From Paraburkholderia solisilvae (GTDB lineage: Bacteria; Pseudomonadota; Gammaproteobacteria; Burkholderiales; Burkholderiaceae): a stretch of 64,000 nucleotides of DNA. Positions 1 through 10,152 of the stretch are shown piece after piece (position 1 is the first letter of the stretch; every line of letters begins with the position of its first letter). Location of the stretch: contig NZ_CADIKF010000001.1 in assembly GCF_902859875.1 (NCBI RefSeq), positions 243,123-307,122 of the forward strand. Direction: 5' to 3'. A program made the translations under genes and the position numbers. The notes below the pieces were generated by a model. It saw only the letters and a program-made list of their open reading frames with translations. It was not told the DNA's origin and did no database searches.

Positions 1-47
1 TGTTCTTGCTGAGCGCCTTGCAGGACAACGGGTATCGTCAGATTTAA
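1..47 (+). CDS. C-terminal end of an unidentified upstream gene (partial)
   Basis: The frame starting at base 3 stays open until a TAA at 45-47 and encodes 14 residues ending DNGYRQI. The next gene begins 55 bases later with its own ribosome binding site, so this is probably the tail of a gene that starts outside the window. It is too short to identify. Confidence 0.3.
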   Translation, partial: FLLSALQDNGYRQI

Positions 48-102
48 ACGTTGCCGTCGCAGCCATCCGGCAGACGGCTCACCCGTCGATCAGGAGACTC
101 GC

Positions 103-300
103 ATGCTAAGCCCCCATGAGTTTGCAACGCTCATGCTCGTCAAGCACGCCGAACAATCTGTGAATTTCGATCTGGCTGACCTTCATACACTCGTCGAACG
201 CAAGCTCGTCGAGTTCGAGAGCGGCGCCTCCATAGCCGAACAGCCGCGTATTACCGACCGCGGCCATGCGTTGCTCGCGCGCTTTCACGCGCTTCGTTAA
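103..300 (+). CDS. small hypothetical protein, possible winged-helix fold
   Basis: This 65-residue protein has a clear SD (AGGAG at 91-95) about seven bases before the ATG. The C-terminal part, PRITDRGHALL, resembles the last helix and wing entry of winged-helix proteins, where an LTDRG-like motif is common. The N-terminal part is a mixed helical segment without cysteines, signal peptide or membrane span. It lies just ahead of the phasin gene on the same strand and may share its transcript. I do not recognise a named family; the DNA-binding idea rests only on the short C-terminal motif. Confidence 0.6.
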   Translation: MLSPHEFATLMLVKHAEQSVNFDLADLHTLVERKLVEFESGASIAEQPRITDRGHALLARFHALR

Positions 301-358
301 ACCGATATAGCGGCGCCGCGCTTGCGTCACCGGCGCCCGCCTCAATGAGGGCTGTGAA

Positions 359-916
359 ATGACTTATCTTTCCCCCGAACAATTCGCCGACGCGCAAAAG
401 GCGAACATCGACGCGACCTACCGGTTCGCAAACGAAGCCTTCAACGGCTTCGAAAAACTCGTGTCGCTGAACTTGAAAACGATCAGGACGTCGCTCGATG
501 TGCAAGCCGCGCGCTGGCAGAGCGCGCTGTCGGGCAACGGGATGCAGGCGTTCTTCGAGGTCCCGCCCGGCACAGAGCCGCTCGCCGAGCGGATAGCCGC
601 GTACAACCGTCAGGTGTTCGAGATCCTGGCGAGTGCGCAAGCCGCGCTCGCGGAGCAAGCCGGCGCTCAATACCAGCGCGAGGCGCGCAAGGTCCAGACG
701 GGCATCGACGAAGCGGCGAAGAGCGGGCCGGTTGGGTCCGAGGCGGCGGTAGCCGCGTTGAACTCGATGATCCACGCAACCAACTCGTGGTATGACAGTT
801 TGTTCAAGACCGCGCGTCAGGCGGTGGAAACGGCGGAATCCAATATGAATGTCGTGGCAAACACGGCGAAGCGCGCGCAGTCGGCGACGCCGCATGCCGC
901 GGCCGGCAGGAAGTAA
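359..916 (+). CDS. phaP: phasin family protein (PHB granule-associated)
   Basis: This 185-residue, helix-rich, cysteine-free protein has the typical phasin N-terminus: LSPEQFADAQKANID followed by a segment on which a leucine/lysine amphipathic helix is predicted, and an Ala/Gln-rich middle. Phasins coat polyhydroxyalkanoate granules in the cytoplasm and control their size and number. The length matches Burkholderiaceae phasins (about 180-190 residues). The start ATG at 359 follows GAGGG with suitable spacing. An intrinsic terminator follows at 1098-1124. Several phasin paralogues are usual in these genomes, so the exact phaP number cannot be given. Confidence 0.9.
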   Translation: MTYLSPEQFADAQKANIDATYRFANEAFNGFEKLVSLNLKTIRTSLDVQAARWQSALSGNGMQAFFEVPPGTEPLAERIAAYNRQVFEILASAQAALAEQAGAQYQREARKVQTGIDEAAKSGPVGSEAAVAALNSMIHATNSWYDSLFKTARQAVETAESNMNVVANTAKRAQSATPHAAAGRK

Positions 917-1097
917 CGGCGCGGCGACGGCGAGCGACGTAACGCGGCAGACAGGTTGGCGTGCGTCGCGCGGCAGTGCGGCTGAACCGCCCGCTGCCCG
1001 CGGCAAGCTGCGCGCGGCAAGCGATGAGGATTCGACGATCAAGCTTCGATGACCGTGTAGTAACCCGGGCGCGATCCCCGCGTCCAGGCGCTTTTCG

Positions 1098-1124
1098 GGC
1101 CCGCTATCTGGTGGGCCTTTTTTT
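1098..1124 (+). terminator. rho-independent terminator after phasin
   Basis: Inverted repeat GGCCC/GGGCC (1098-1102 and 1113-1117) with a 10-base loop, followed directly by seven T residues (1118-1124). It lies between the phasin stop and the convergent TetR gene. Confidence 0.75.
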
Positions 1125-1194
1125 ATCTGAACGGATCATGCTGTGCGGCCGCACGGCCGGCGTGCCCGTGCCGGCCGTGTGTGCCGCTTTCCGG

Positions 1195-1776
1195 CTAGCC
1201 GCGCGGCACGAGTGCATCGACCAGCGCGGTCGCGGTTTGCCGCAAGCGCTTCGGATCTTCGTAGACCCGTTCCATTACCGCGATTCCGCGCGTCATCGTG
1301 ATGATGATCGAGGCGGCCTGCTGCGGCGGCACCGCGAGTTGCGCACGTGCTTCCTTCGTATTCAGCACCGCGAGCACCGTGGCTTCGAGTTCGTTCAGCA
1401 TGCTTTGCACCGCATCGCGCACGCGCGGTGAATCAGGGTCGATCTCGACCGCGGTCTTGGTCGACAGGCACCCGCGCGTGGGTGTGCCATGCGAGATCGA
1501 ACGGATTGCAAACGTGAAAAACGAAACCAGCGCGTCGCGCAGGTCTGGCTTGTCGAGCGCCTTGCGTGCGTCCGCGATAAAGCGCCCGGTGTAGCGCTCG
1601 AACACGCGGATAAAGATTTCTTCCTTGTCGCCGTATGCGTTGTACAGCGAACCGCGCTGCACGCCGGTCGCCTCGGCGAGGTCGAGCATCGACGTCGAGC
1701 GGAAACCCTTGCGCCAGAAAACCTCGAGCGCGTCGGTAAACGCGCTGTCTTCATCGAACTGTCGGACTCCTGCCAT
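1195..1776 (-). CDS. TetR/AcrR family transcriptional regulator
   Basis: This 193-residue protein is a one-component repressor. The N-terminal helix-turn-helix is plain: an alpha-helical lead, then GFRSTSMLDLAEATGVQRGS and the diagnostic LYNAYGDKEEIFIRVFERY recognition-helix region at about residues 25-65. The C-terminal ligand domain (about 80-190) includes GTPTRGCLSTKTAVEI, similar to the YxAF/TetR_C branch that senses electrophiles or aromatics. I chose the ATG at 1776 over a longer frame because AGAGGA lies about seven bases upstream. The gene is single, convergent with phasin, and shares its upstream gap with the end of the DNA ligase operon, so its target is not obvious from position. 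Confidence 0.88.
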   Translation of the reverse strand: MAGVRQFDEDSAFTDALEVFWRKGFRSTSMLDLAEATGVQRGSLYNAYGDKEEIFIRVFERYTGRFIADARKALDKPDLRDALVSFFTFAIRSISHGTPTRGCLSTKTAVEIDPDSPRVRDAVQSMLNELEATVLAVLNTKEARAQLAVPPQQAASIIITMTRGIAVMERVYEDPKRLRQTATALVDALVPRG

Positions 1777-1915
1777 GGTTTTCCTCTTCTGACGAACCGG
1801 TACGCGGCTATTTTGACATCGTTGCCGAAAATGCGCAAAGCTCAATTTTCATTGAAGCGATGCGAACCCTTTCGTGCGATTTGATGCCCGGCATCGGCGC
1901 CAACGATAGCAAAGC

Positions 1916-3643
1916 TTATGCAGTGGCCGGGTCGATGAAACCTTTGAGCATAGCCAATGTATCGGCGTCCTCGATGTGTTTGTCGGTGCGCCAGCGCAGC
2001 ATGCGTGGGAATCTGACAGCGACGCCGGATTTATGCCGCGTGCTCGCCTGGATGCCTTCAAAGCCGATTTCGAAGACGAGCGTCGGCGTGACGCTGCGCA
2101 CCGGTCCGAATTTTTCGACGGTCGTTCTGCGCACGATCGCGTCGACCTCGCGCATTTCGTCGTCGGTCAGACCCGAGTACGCCTTCGCGAACGGCACGAG
2201 CGTGCGCACGCCGTTCGCTTCGTCCCACACGGCGAAGGTGAAATCCGTATAAAGGCTCGCACGGCGGCCATGACCACGTTGCGCATAAACGAGCACCGCA
2301 TCGACCGCATAGGGGTCGATTTTCCATTTCCACCATGTGCCGGCCGCTTTGGTGCGACCGACGCCGTACAGCGATTGCTGTTCCTTCAGCATCAATCCTT
2401 CGACGCCGCGGGCGCGGCTTTGCGCGCGCAATGCGGCGAGCATCGACCAGCTGCTCGCGTCGACGCGTGGCGATACGCGCAGCAGATCGCGCGCAAGCGT
2501 ATCGGCTAGCGACGTGGCCAGCGCGTCGAGCTGCGCGCGCCGGCCGATGAGCGGCGTCATCCGCTGATCGGCGCCGTGCGCTTCGAGCAGGTCGTACGCG
2601 AGAAACGCGGCGGGCGAATCGGCCAGCACCTTTTTTGTCAGCGATTTGCGCGTGATGCGGGGCTGCAGGCGCGCGAACGGCAGCGGCGCTTGCGCGCCGG
2701 GTTGCCAGGCGAGGATTTCGCCGTCGAGCACGAAGCCATCGGGAAGCGCATCGCCGAGCGCGACGACTTCGGGAAAACGCTCGGTGATCAGGTCCTCGCC
2801 GCGTGACCAGATCCATACGCGGCCATCGCGCTTTACGACCTGCGCGCGTATGCCGTCCCACTTCCATTCGACAAGCCAATGCGTAGGATCGCCTAGCGTC
2901 TCGGGTGCGCTCTGCAGCGGATGCGCAAGAAAGAACGGATACGGCAGCGCGCGTTCGGCTTCGTGCGGGTCCTGCGCGGACTGCGGCGTTCCTGTGGCGC
3001 CGGCCGCGTGAGCACTGTCCGTGTCGCCGCGGCTCTTCTGGCCGGAGGTCCCGGCGGGCGCGATCAGCCGCAGATAACGGGCTGCGTCGGGCGGCTGCCG
3101 CGCATCGGTCCAGCCGACCATTCGTTGCGCGATCAACTTGTGGTCGACACCCGCGACATCGGCGAGCGCGCGCACCACGAGCTGCCGCGCGACGCCGACG
3201 CGAAAGCCGCCGCCGATCAGTTTCGTCAACAGGAAGCGGCCGCTCCAGTCGAGTTCGTCCCAGTATGCGACAAGGCGCGTACGCAAGGTGTCGGGCGTGG
3301 CGCCGCGCAAAGTCAGCACGCGCTCCTCGATCCATTGTGTGAGGCCGAGCCCGGATGTGCGTGCGGCGGGCGGCAGGACATGCGCGATGGTTTCGGCGAG
3401 ATCGCCGACTGCCTGGTACGACTCGTCGAAGAGCCATTCCGGCAGGCCGGCGCGCTCGCGTGCGATCTCGGTCAGCAGGCGCGTGGGCACCGTTTGCCGC
3501 GGCTTGCCGCCGGCGAGGAAGTACGACGCCCACGCGGCATCTTCCGGCGGCGCGACGGAGAAATAGGTGGTCAGCGCATCGAGTTTGTCGCGCGTGGACG
3601 TCGTCGCGTCGAGCGCTGCGTAGAGCGCGGCAAAGCGCTTCAT
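1916..3643 (-). CDS. ATP-dependent DNA ligase (bacterial repair type)
   Basis: This 575-residue ligase joins nicks using ATP, distinct from the NAD-dependent LigA of replication. It has an N-terminal helical DNA-binding domain (about 1-200), then the nucleotidyltransferase motif I EWKWDGIR with adenylated lysine at about K261, later motifs VLDGEI and EGLMLKE, and motif V TWWKWKID. The OB-fold follows and ends in GVAVRFPRMLRWRTDK. A 30-residue low-complexity insert (about 200-230) separates the first two domains. The ATG overlaps the stop of the upstream exonuclease by four bases (ATGA), so the two are translationally coupled. In many proteobacteria this ligase sits with an Lhr-type helicase and a PdeM phosphatase; neither is next to it here. 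Confidence 0.93.
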   Translation of the reverse strand: MKRFAALYAALDATTSTRDKLDALTTYFSVAPPEDAAWASYFLAGGKPRQTVPTRLLTEIARERAGLPEWLFDESYQAVGDLAETIAHVLPPAARTSGLGLTQWIEERVLTLRGATPDTLRTRLVAYWDELDWSGRFLLTKLIGGGFRVGVARQLVVRALADVAGVDHKLIAQRMVGWTDARQPPDAARYLRLIAPAGTSGQKSRGDTDSAHAAGATGTPQSAQDPHEAERALPYPFFLAHPLQSAPETLGDPTHWLVEWKWDGIRAQVVKRDGRVWIWSRGEDLITERFPEVVALGDALPDGFVLDGEILAWQPGAQAPLPFARLQPRITRKSLTKKVLADSPAAFLAYDLLEAHGADQRMTPLIGRRAQLDALATSLADTLARDLLRVSPRVDASSWSMLAALRAQSRARGVEGLMLKEQQSLYGVGRTKAAGTWWKWKIDPYAVDAVLVYAQRGHGRRASLYTDFTFAVWDEANGVRTLVPFAKAYSGLTDDEMREVDAIVRRTTVEKFGPVRSVTPTLVFEIGFEGIQASTRHKSGVAVRFPRMLRWRTDKHIEDADTLAMLKGFIDPATA

Positions 3644-4740
3644 CGGGCGGGCGCCTCCGGGTCGGTGAAGCGCGTCGCGGGTGATGAGGCCGCCGAGGGC
3701 GGGGTCGCATCGTCGGTCGAGCCTTGCGCGTCGGCCTCGACGTTGTCGCCGCCGTATTCGGTTGCGAACGCGCTCGCGTCGAGTCCCCGCTCGCGCAGCC
3801 AGCGCACCATCGGTTCCACTTGGCCATGCGTGACGATGACGCGCCCGGCGCCGGTGGCCTCGATCGCGGTCTGCAGCGCCGGCCAGTCGGCATGGTCCGA
3901 CAGCACGAAGCCGCGGTCGACGCCGCGCCGCCTGCGTGTGCCGCGCAGGCGCATCCAGCCCGATGCGAACGCGTCGCTGTAGTCGCCGAAGCGGCGCAGC
4001 CAGGGGCTGCCTTGCGCGGAAGGGGGCGCGATGACCAGCGCTTCGTTAAAGGCGGCCTTGTCTTTGGCGGGCACGCTGGATGGACTGCGCACCTCCGGCA
4101 ATACGACACCGGCTGCGCGGTAGGCGCGGTTGAGCGGCTCCATCGCGCCGTGGCAGAAGATCGGGCCGAGCGCCGCGTCGACGCCGGCGAGGATGCGCTG
4201 CGCTTTGCCGAACGCATAGCAGAAGAGCACCGACGCGCGGCCGTTGGCGGCGTTGTGACGCCACCACGCGTCGATGCCGGCGAACACCGTTTGCGGCGGA
4301 TCCCATCGATAGACCGGCAGGCCGAAGGTCGATTCGGTAATGAATGTATCGCAGCGCACCGGTTCGAATGCCGCGCAGGTCGGGTCGGCGTCGAGCTTGT
4401 AGTCGCCGGATGCGACCCACACGTCGCCGCGGTATGCAACGCGCACCTGCGCGGAACCGAGCACATGGCCGGCCGGATGGAGCGACACGTCGACGCCGTT
4501 GATCGCGATGCGTTCGCCGTATTCGACGGCCTGCAGGCTGATGCCGGGCAGGCGCGACTGCAGGACGCCCGCGCCCGGCGTCGACGTCAGGTAATGGCGG
4601 TGGCCGAAGCGCGCGTGGTCTGAATGCGCGTGCGTGATGACCGCCCGTTCGACCGGTTGCCATGGGTCGATGTAGAAATCGCCCGCGGGGCAATAGAGAC
4701 CTTCAGGGCGCGCGACGATCAGATCGGTTGAATTCGTCAA
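3640..4740 (-). CDS. ligase-associated MBL-fold DNA damage response exonuclease
   Basis: This 366-residue metallo-beta-lactamase/beta-CASP protein resembles SNM1/Artemis-type nucleases that trim DNA ends before ligation. The metal motif THAHSDHARFGH (HxHxDH at about residues 37-42) is intact. Further metal ligands lie in HPAGHVLGSAQ and ASGDYKLD, and the beta-CASP part ends in FVLSDHADW and VTHGQ. A TTG start at 4740 is used, supported by GGAG seven bases upstream; no ATG is suitably placed. The stop overlaps the ligase start. An acidic, low-complexity tail (about 320-366) is probably disordered. Confidence 0.92.
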   Translation of the reverse strand: MTNSTDLIVARPEGLYCPAGDFYIDPWQPVERAVITHAHSDHARFGHRHYLTSTPGAGVLQSRLPGISLQAVEYGERIAINGVDVSLHPAGHVLGSAQVRVAYRGDVWVASGDYKLDADPTCAAFEPVRCDTFITESTFGLPVYRWDPPQTVFAGIDAWWRHNAANGRASVLFCYAFGKAQRILAGVDAALGPIFCHGAMEPLNRAYRAAGVVLPEVRSPSSVPAKDKAAFNEALVIAPPSAQGSPWLRRFGDYSDAFASGWMRLRGTRRRRGVDRGFVLSDHADWPALQTAIEATGAGRVIVTHGQVEPMVRWLRERGLDASAFATEYGGDNVEADAQGSTDDATPPSAASSPATRFTDPEAPAR

Positions 4741-5106
4741 TCGCGTTCTCCGTGCTGTGCGCGATCATCGCGCGCGTGCGGTCAGTTTAACTGTGTGCTG
4801 GCGGTGGCGAGACCGGGATGCGATGGTCGGCCGGTGCGGGTGGTTATTCGGCGCGAGGGTTCTTTTTGCGTATCGTTGAAGACGCGCAAACGCGCGTCGC
4901 GTCATCCAATTTACGCAAACGCACTGATGCAATCGCAAAGCGGCGCGCCAGCATGGGAACCGGCGCGCCGCCCTTGGCGTGGCATCAGGCATGGGTGCGT
5001 TCATGCAGCAGTGCGTTGCATATTCAGTCCGCGAACGTTGCCTGATGTCAGTCGCGATTGTCAGTCGCGAGTAACGCGGGCTATCGGCGCCCGCGTCATG
5101 CATGCG
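4741..5106. other. intergenic region, no gene supported
   Basis: This gap is upstream of the exonuclease operon and downstream of the Gly-rich protein gene. Open frames here lack ribosome binding sites and family features. The only local structure I noticed is a 10-base direct repeat, TCAGTCGCGA, at 5048-5057 and 5061-5070. The promoter of the exonuclease-ligase operon must lie here but I could not fix it. Confidence 0.5.
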
Positions 5107-5490
5107 TCATTGGCTGCCGCCTGGCGCCGTGCCGCGATTCATTGGCGCCTGCTGCGGCGTTGCACCGGTGCCTGTGCCGACGCCGCCTCCGGTGCCGGTC
5201 GAACCGGGTGCGCCGTAGCCGCTGTCCGAGTTATTCATACCCGGCCGGTTCATCCCGCGGTTGGCGCCCGTGCCGGGCGCGGCCATGCCGCCTGCGCCGC
5301 CGGTATTCCCGCCGCCCGCTCCGACGCCGGCGCCGTTACCCGCTGCGCCTCCGCCCATCCCGCCTGCGCCGCCGCCACCCATCCCGCCCCCGCCTCCGCC
5401 CGCACCACCGGCGCCGCCTTGAGCAAAAACGCCGCCGGATAGTGCCATCACCAGCGCTGATGCAAGAAGCTTCTTCACAGTGCTTTTCAT
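5107..5490 (-). CDS. glycine-rich secreted protein of unknown function
   Basis: The protein has 127 residues. Residues 1-23 form a classical Sec signal peptide: positive MKSTVKK, a hydrophobic core, and cleavage after VFA. The mature part is dominated by runs of Gly with Met, Ala, Asn and Pro, including repeated GGMGGG- and GMNRPGMN-like units. There are no cysteines and no folded domain can be seen. An SD GGAGGA lies about eight bases before the ATG at 5490; a longer frame upstream has no such signal and was rejected. Similar Gly-rich periplasmic proteins are common and mostly uncharacterised in Burkholderiaceae. Confidence 0.7.
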   Translation of the reverse strand: MKSTVKKLLASALVMALSGGVFAQGGAGGAGGGGGGMGGGGAGGMGGGAAGNGAGVGAGGGNTGGAGGMAAPGTGANRGMNRPGMNNSDSGYGAPGSTGTGGGVGTGTGATPQQAPMNRGTAPGGSQ

Positions 5491-6089
5491 CGTCGGATCC
5501 TCCGAGAAGTGTTCATGAAATGCGAGCGGTTGTAGCTCGCCTCGGTTTCTACCGTGCAAGCGGTGTGCCGCGTATTGAATCCTGTATGCGAGGGCGGCGG
5601 GAACGGCGGTTGCGGGTTGTGTTGGAATCGCGTTCTTCTTGTCGCCGCCGCACGGCGCGCGTGGCCGCGATGCGCGGGCATGAAACGGAAGTGATGCGTC
5701 GTCGCGGGCGCGCTGCTTTGCACGATTGAGCCGGGAGAGTCGATATGGATCCATCGATCGATATGCAACAGCGTTTGACTGAACTCGAACACGCATTGTC
5801 GCGACGCTTTGCATCGTCGACTTCAGTCGCCCATCTGGCCGACTCGGCCGGTCGTAAGCGAACCGATGCTGGAGGAGGCCGCGCGCGCGTGATCGTACAG
5901 ACGCATCGCGGCTGCAGGAGATGCGGCAGTGTGCCGTTGCCGGATTATGAGCGGATGCACCGACCGGGCCTCGTCCGCACGCTGGAACGCCCATTGCAGC
6001 AGTGTCAGCGGATGCAGCGCCGCAGCCAACCCGCCGATGCGTTGTGACGCGAATTACTACGACCCGATAAAGAAACCAGGAGTCCCTCG
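5491..6089. other. long gap upstream of katE with one doubtful ORF
   Basis: About 600 bases separate the Gly-rich protein from katE. A plus-strand frame at 5745-6047 (100 codons) is preceded by GGGAGA and begins with a helical stretch, QQRLTELEHALSRRFAS, but its second half has the Arg/Cys-rich composition of a non-coding frame. It may be a decayed gene or chance. The region should also contain the promoters of both flanking genes, which I could not define. Confidence 0.3.
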
Positions 6090-8192
6090 ATGGCAAGCAA
6101 ACCCCGCAATCGTCAATCCGGTTCGTCTGCGAAAGACGCGAAATCCGACGCGCTCGAAGCGTCGCGCGCACGCCCTGAGAACGAGGCACTGCGTACCAAC
6201 CAGGGCGTGAAAATCGCCGATAACCAGAACTCGTTGCGCGCGGGCCCGCGCGGCCCGTCGTTGCTCGAAGACTTCATCATGCGTGAAAAAATCACGCACT
6301 TCGACCACGAACGGATTCCCGAGCGCATCGTTCATGCGCGCGGTTCGGCCGCGCACGGTGTGTTTCAGCCCTATGAGTCGATGGCCGAATTTACGAAGGC
6401 GGCATTTCTGCAGGACCCGTCGGTGCAAACACCGGTTTACGTGCGTTTCTCGACGGTGCAGGGACCGCGCGGCTCAGCCGATACGGTGCGCGACGTACGC
6501 GGCTTTGCGGTGAAGTTCTACACGAGCGAGGGCATTTACGACCTGGTCGGCAACAATATGCCGGTGTTTTTCATTCAGGATGCGATCAAATTTCCCGACT
6601 TCGTTCATGCGGTAAAGCCCGAAGCGCCAAACGAAATGCCGACCGGCGGCTCCGCGCACGACACGTTCTGGGACTTTGTGTCGCTCGTGCCCGAATCCAC
6701 GCACATGGTGCTGTGGACCATGTCGGACCGCGCGATTCCGCGCAGCCTGCGCACAATGGAAGGGTTTGGCGTTCATACGTTTCGCTTCGTGAATGCGCAG
6801 GGGCGGTCGCGTTTCGTGAAGTTTCACTGGCGCCCGGTGCTGGGGTCGTATTCGTTGCTGTGGGACGAGGCGCAGAAGATCGCGGGCAAGGATCCGGACT
6901 TTCATCGACGCGATCTGTGGGAAGCGATCGAGCGCGGCAATTTTCCCGAGTTCGAACTCGGCGTGCAACTGATCGAGGAGAAAGACCAGCATACGCTCGG
7001 CTTCGATCTGATCGACCCGACCAAGCTGATTCCGGAAGAGATCGTGCCGGTGCGGATCATCGGCAAGATGACGCTGAATCGCAATCCGGACAATTTTTTC
7101 GCCGAAACCGAACAGGTCGCGTTTCACCCGGGGCACGTCGTGCCGGGCATCGATTTCTCGAACGATCCGTTGCTGCAGGGCCGTCTGTTCTCATACACGG
7201 ATACGCAGATAAGCCGCCTCGGCGGCGCGAATTTCCATGAGATTCCGATCAACCGGCCGCTCGCGCCGAACGTGAACAATCAGCGCGACGGCATGCACCG
7301 GCAGACGATCAACGTCGGGCAGGCGTCGTATGAGCCGAATTCGCTAAGCGATGCGTGGCCGAAGGAGACGGATCCCGCGCCGCACGATGGCGGGTTCGAG
7401 AGTTATCCGGAGCCGATGGAGGGCACGAAAATTCGCGTGCGCAGTGAGTCGTTTGCCGATCACTTCTCGCAGGCGGCGTTGTTTTATCAAAGCATGAGCG
7501 AGGTCGAAAAAGAACATATTGCCGCCGCGTATCAGTTCGAACTCGGCAAGGTGACGCGGCCGGAAATCCGGGCGCGCGTCGTCAATGAGATTCTCTCGAA
7601 CTACGACCTGGAACTCGCGAAGCAGGTCGCCGAAGGACTCGGTCTTCCCGCGCCGTCGAGGGGTTCGAAAGCCGTCGGCAAACAGCAGCCGTCGCCGGCG
7701 TTGAGCCTGCTCAATCGCGTGAAGCCGGGCATCAAAACGCGCAAGGTTGCGCTGCTCGCGGCGCCAGGCGCGGACGAGGCGTCCGTCAAGGCGATTCGCA
7801 AGGCACTCGAAGATCAAGGCGCTGTGCCGGTATTGATCGCGCCGACACTTGCGCCGATCGACGGCATGCATCCCGACGCGACGATTGCCGGGATGCCGTC
7901 GATCATGATCGACGCGGTGATCGTATGCGGCGGCGACGCGAGTGCAAAGGTGCTCGCGCAATCGGGGGATGCGCGGCACTTCGTGCTCGAGGCGTTCAAG
8001 CATCTGAAGGCGATCGCGGCGCTCGGCGCGGGACGCGACGTGCTGAACGCCGCGCACTTGCCGGACCATGCGGATGGTGTCGCAACGGGTGCGGACGCCG
8101 ACCTCGACGCGGTGCTCGAAAAATTCATCGATGCCGCGGGTCAGCACCGCGTGTGGTCGCGACGGTCGATCGCCGAATCGGTGCCGGCCTAG
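6090..8192 (+). CDS. katE: catalase HPII, large-subunit monofunctional haem catalase
   Basis: Dismutates hydrogen peroxide in the cytoplasm. At 700 residues it belongs to the large clade 2 catalases. The core shows the catalytic His in [10 protein letters not shown] (about H82), the essential Asn in [11 protein letters not shown], and the haem-binding Tyr in [19 protein letters not shown]. The extra C-terminal flavodoxin/DJ-1-like domain (about 545-700) starts near [14 protein letters not shown]. The ATG follows AGGAG at 6080-6084. It is transcribed alone, with a strong hairpin on its stop codon. Confidence 0.96.
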   Translation: MASKPRNRQSGSSAKDAKSDALEASRARPENEALRTNQGVKIADNQNSLRAGPRGPSLLEDFIMREKITHFDHERIPERIVHARGSAAHGVFQPYESMAEFTKAAFLQDPSVQTPVYVRFSTVQGPRGSADTVRDVRGFAVKFYTSEGIYDLVGNNMPVFFIQDAIKFPDFVHAVKPEAPNEMPTGGSAHDTFWDFVSLVPESTHMVLWTMSDRAIPRSLRTMEGFGVHTFRFVNAQGRSRFVKFHWRPVLGSYSLLWDEAQKIAGKDPDFHRRDLWEAIERGNFPEFELGVQLIEEKDQHTLGFDLIDPTKLIPEEIVPVRIIGKMTLNRNPDNFFAETEQVAFHPGHVVPGIDFSNDPLLQGRLFSYTDTQISRLGGANFHEIPINRPLAPNVNNQRDGMHRQTINVGQASYEPNSLSDAWPKETDPAPHDGGFESYPEPMEGTKIRVRSESFADHFSQAALFYQSMSEVEKEHIAAAYQFELGKVTRPEIRARVVNEILSNYDLELAKQVAEGLGLPAPSRGSKAVGKQQPSPALSLLNRVKPGIKTRKVALLAAPGADEASVKAIRKALEDQGAVPVLIAPTLAPIDGMHPDATIAGMPSIMIDAVIVCGGDASAKVLAQSGDARHFVLEAFKHLKAIAALGAGRDVLNAAHLPDHADGVATGADADLDAVLEKFIDAAGQHRVWSRRSIAESVPA

Positions 8193-8204
8193 TTCGGCCG
8201 GCAC
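8181..8204 (+). terminator. GC-rich hairpin overlapping the katE stop codon
   Basis: Perfect 9-bp arms GTGCCGGCC/GGCCGGCAC (8181-8189 and 8196-8204) enclose a 6-base loop containing the TAG stop. There is no T tract, so it may act as an mRNA 3' end stabiliser or a weak terminator rather than a classical one. Confidence 0.5.
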
Positions 8205-8386
8205 AGCGCGACGTCGATCGGCCGTGCCTATTTGCGCATGGTGCGCGCATCGCGCACTCTGCGCGGCGATGCACGCGGGGTAGTCGAAACATCGCGCACC
8301 GATGCCGCGTGCGCGACGTGCACTTTCAGTGACGCTTCGATGACGACGTCGCGCAAGGCGGGGCCATATCTGCTATCTTCGCGGGC

Positions 8387-9309
<923 letters not shown>

Positions 9310-9313
<4 letters not shown>

Positions 9314-10071
9314 ATCTTCACGCGATCCGCGCGATCTACCGTTTCGAAATGGCGCGCACCGGCCGTACGTTGATGCAGAGCATCGTCGCACCGGTCATCT
9401 CCACGTCGCTGTACTTCGTCGTGTTCGGCGCGGCGATCGGCTCGCGCATCCGCGAAGTCGAAGGCGTCAGCTACGGCTCGTTTATCGTGCCGGGACTGAT
9501 CATGCTGTCCCTGCTGTCGCAGAGTATTTCAAACGCGTCGTTCGGCATTTACTTTCCGCGCTTCACCGGGACCATTTACGAACTGCTTTCTGCGCCGGTG
9601 TCGTATCTGGAGATCGTGGTCAGTTACGTCGGCGCGGCGGCGACGAAGTCGCTCGTGCTCGGCCTGATCATTCTCGCGACCGCGGGGCTGTTCGTGCCGC
9701 TGCAGATCCAGCATCCGCTCTGGATGGCGCTATTTCTCGTGCTGACGTCGGTGACGTTCAGCCTGCTCGGTTTCATTATCGGCATCTGGGCCGATAACTT
9801 CGAGAAGCTGCAGATCGTCCCGCTGCTGATCGTCACGCCGCTCACGTTTCTTGGCGGCAGCTTCTATTCGGTCGCGATGCTGCCGCCCGGCTGGCGCGTG
9901 GTCGCGCTTTTCAACCCGATCGTTTATCTGATCAGCGGTTTTCGCTGGAGCTTCTATGGGCTCGCGGACGTGAGCGTCGGCATCAGCCTCGGCATGACGG
10001 CGCTGTTCCTTGCGATTTTTCTGGCCGTGATCGCGTGGATCTTCAAAACCGGATACCGGCTCAAGTCGTAG
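9310..10071 (+). CDS. ABC-2 type exporter, permease
   Basis: This 253-residue inner-membrane protein is the partner of the preceding ATPase. About six hydrophobic spans are visible, starting near [20 protein letters not shown] and ending with [16 protein letters not shown]. The loop [17 protein letters not shown] and the later [17 protein letters not shown] are hallmarks of the ABC-2 (NodJ/YadH) family. I place the start at 9310, overlapping the ATPase stop, because the longer open frame upstream is antisense-like and lies inside the ATPase gene. Confidence 0.93.
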
Positions 10072-10152
10072 TACGATGGTCGATCTTGATGGGGCCGCGG
10101 CATGCGCCGCCGGTCCCTTCGCCTTCGCTGTGCTTCATCGCGAGGTTTTGTT

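Noticed and set aside
2058..4466. 802-codon open frame on the minus strand across the ligase and exonuclease genes
   Set aside because: It is a shadow of two well-supported genes in another frame; its Arg/Ala-rich composition and lack of motifs are typical of GC-rich shadow frames.
5491..6189. N-terminal extension of the Gly-rich protein to 360 codons
   Set aside because: The ATG at 5490 has a GGAGGA SD and a signal peptide immediately after it; the extension is Arg-rich and unlike a protein domain.
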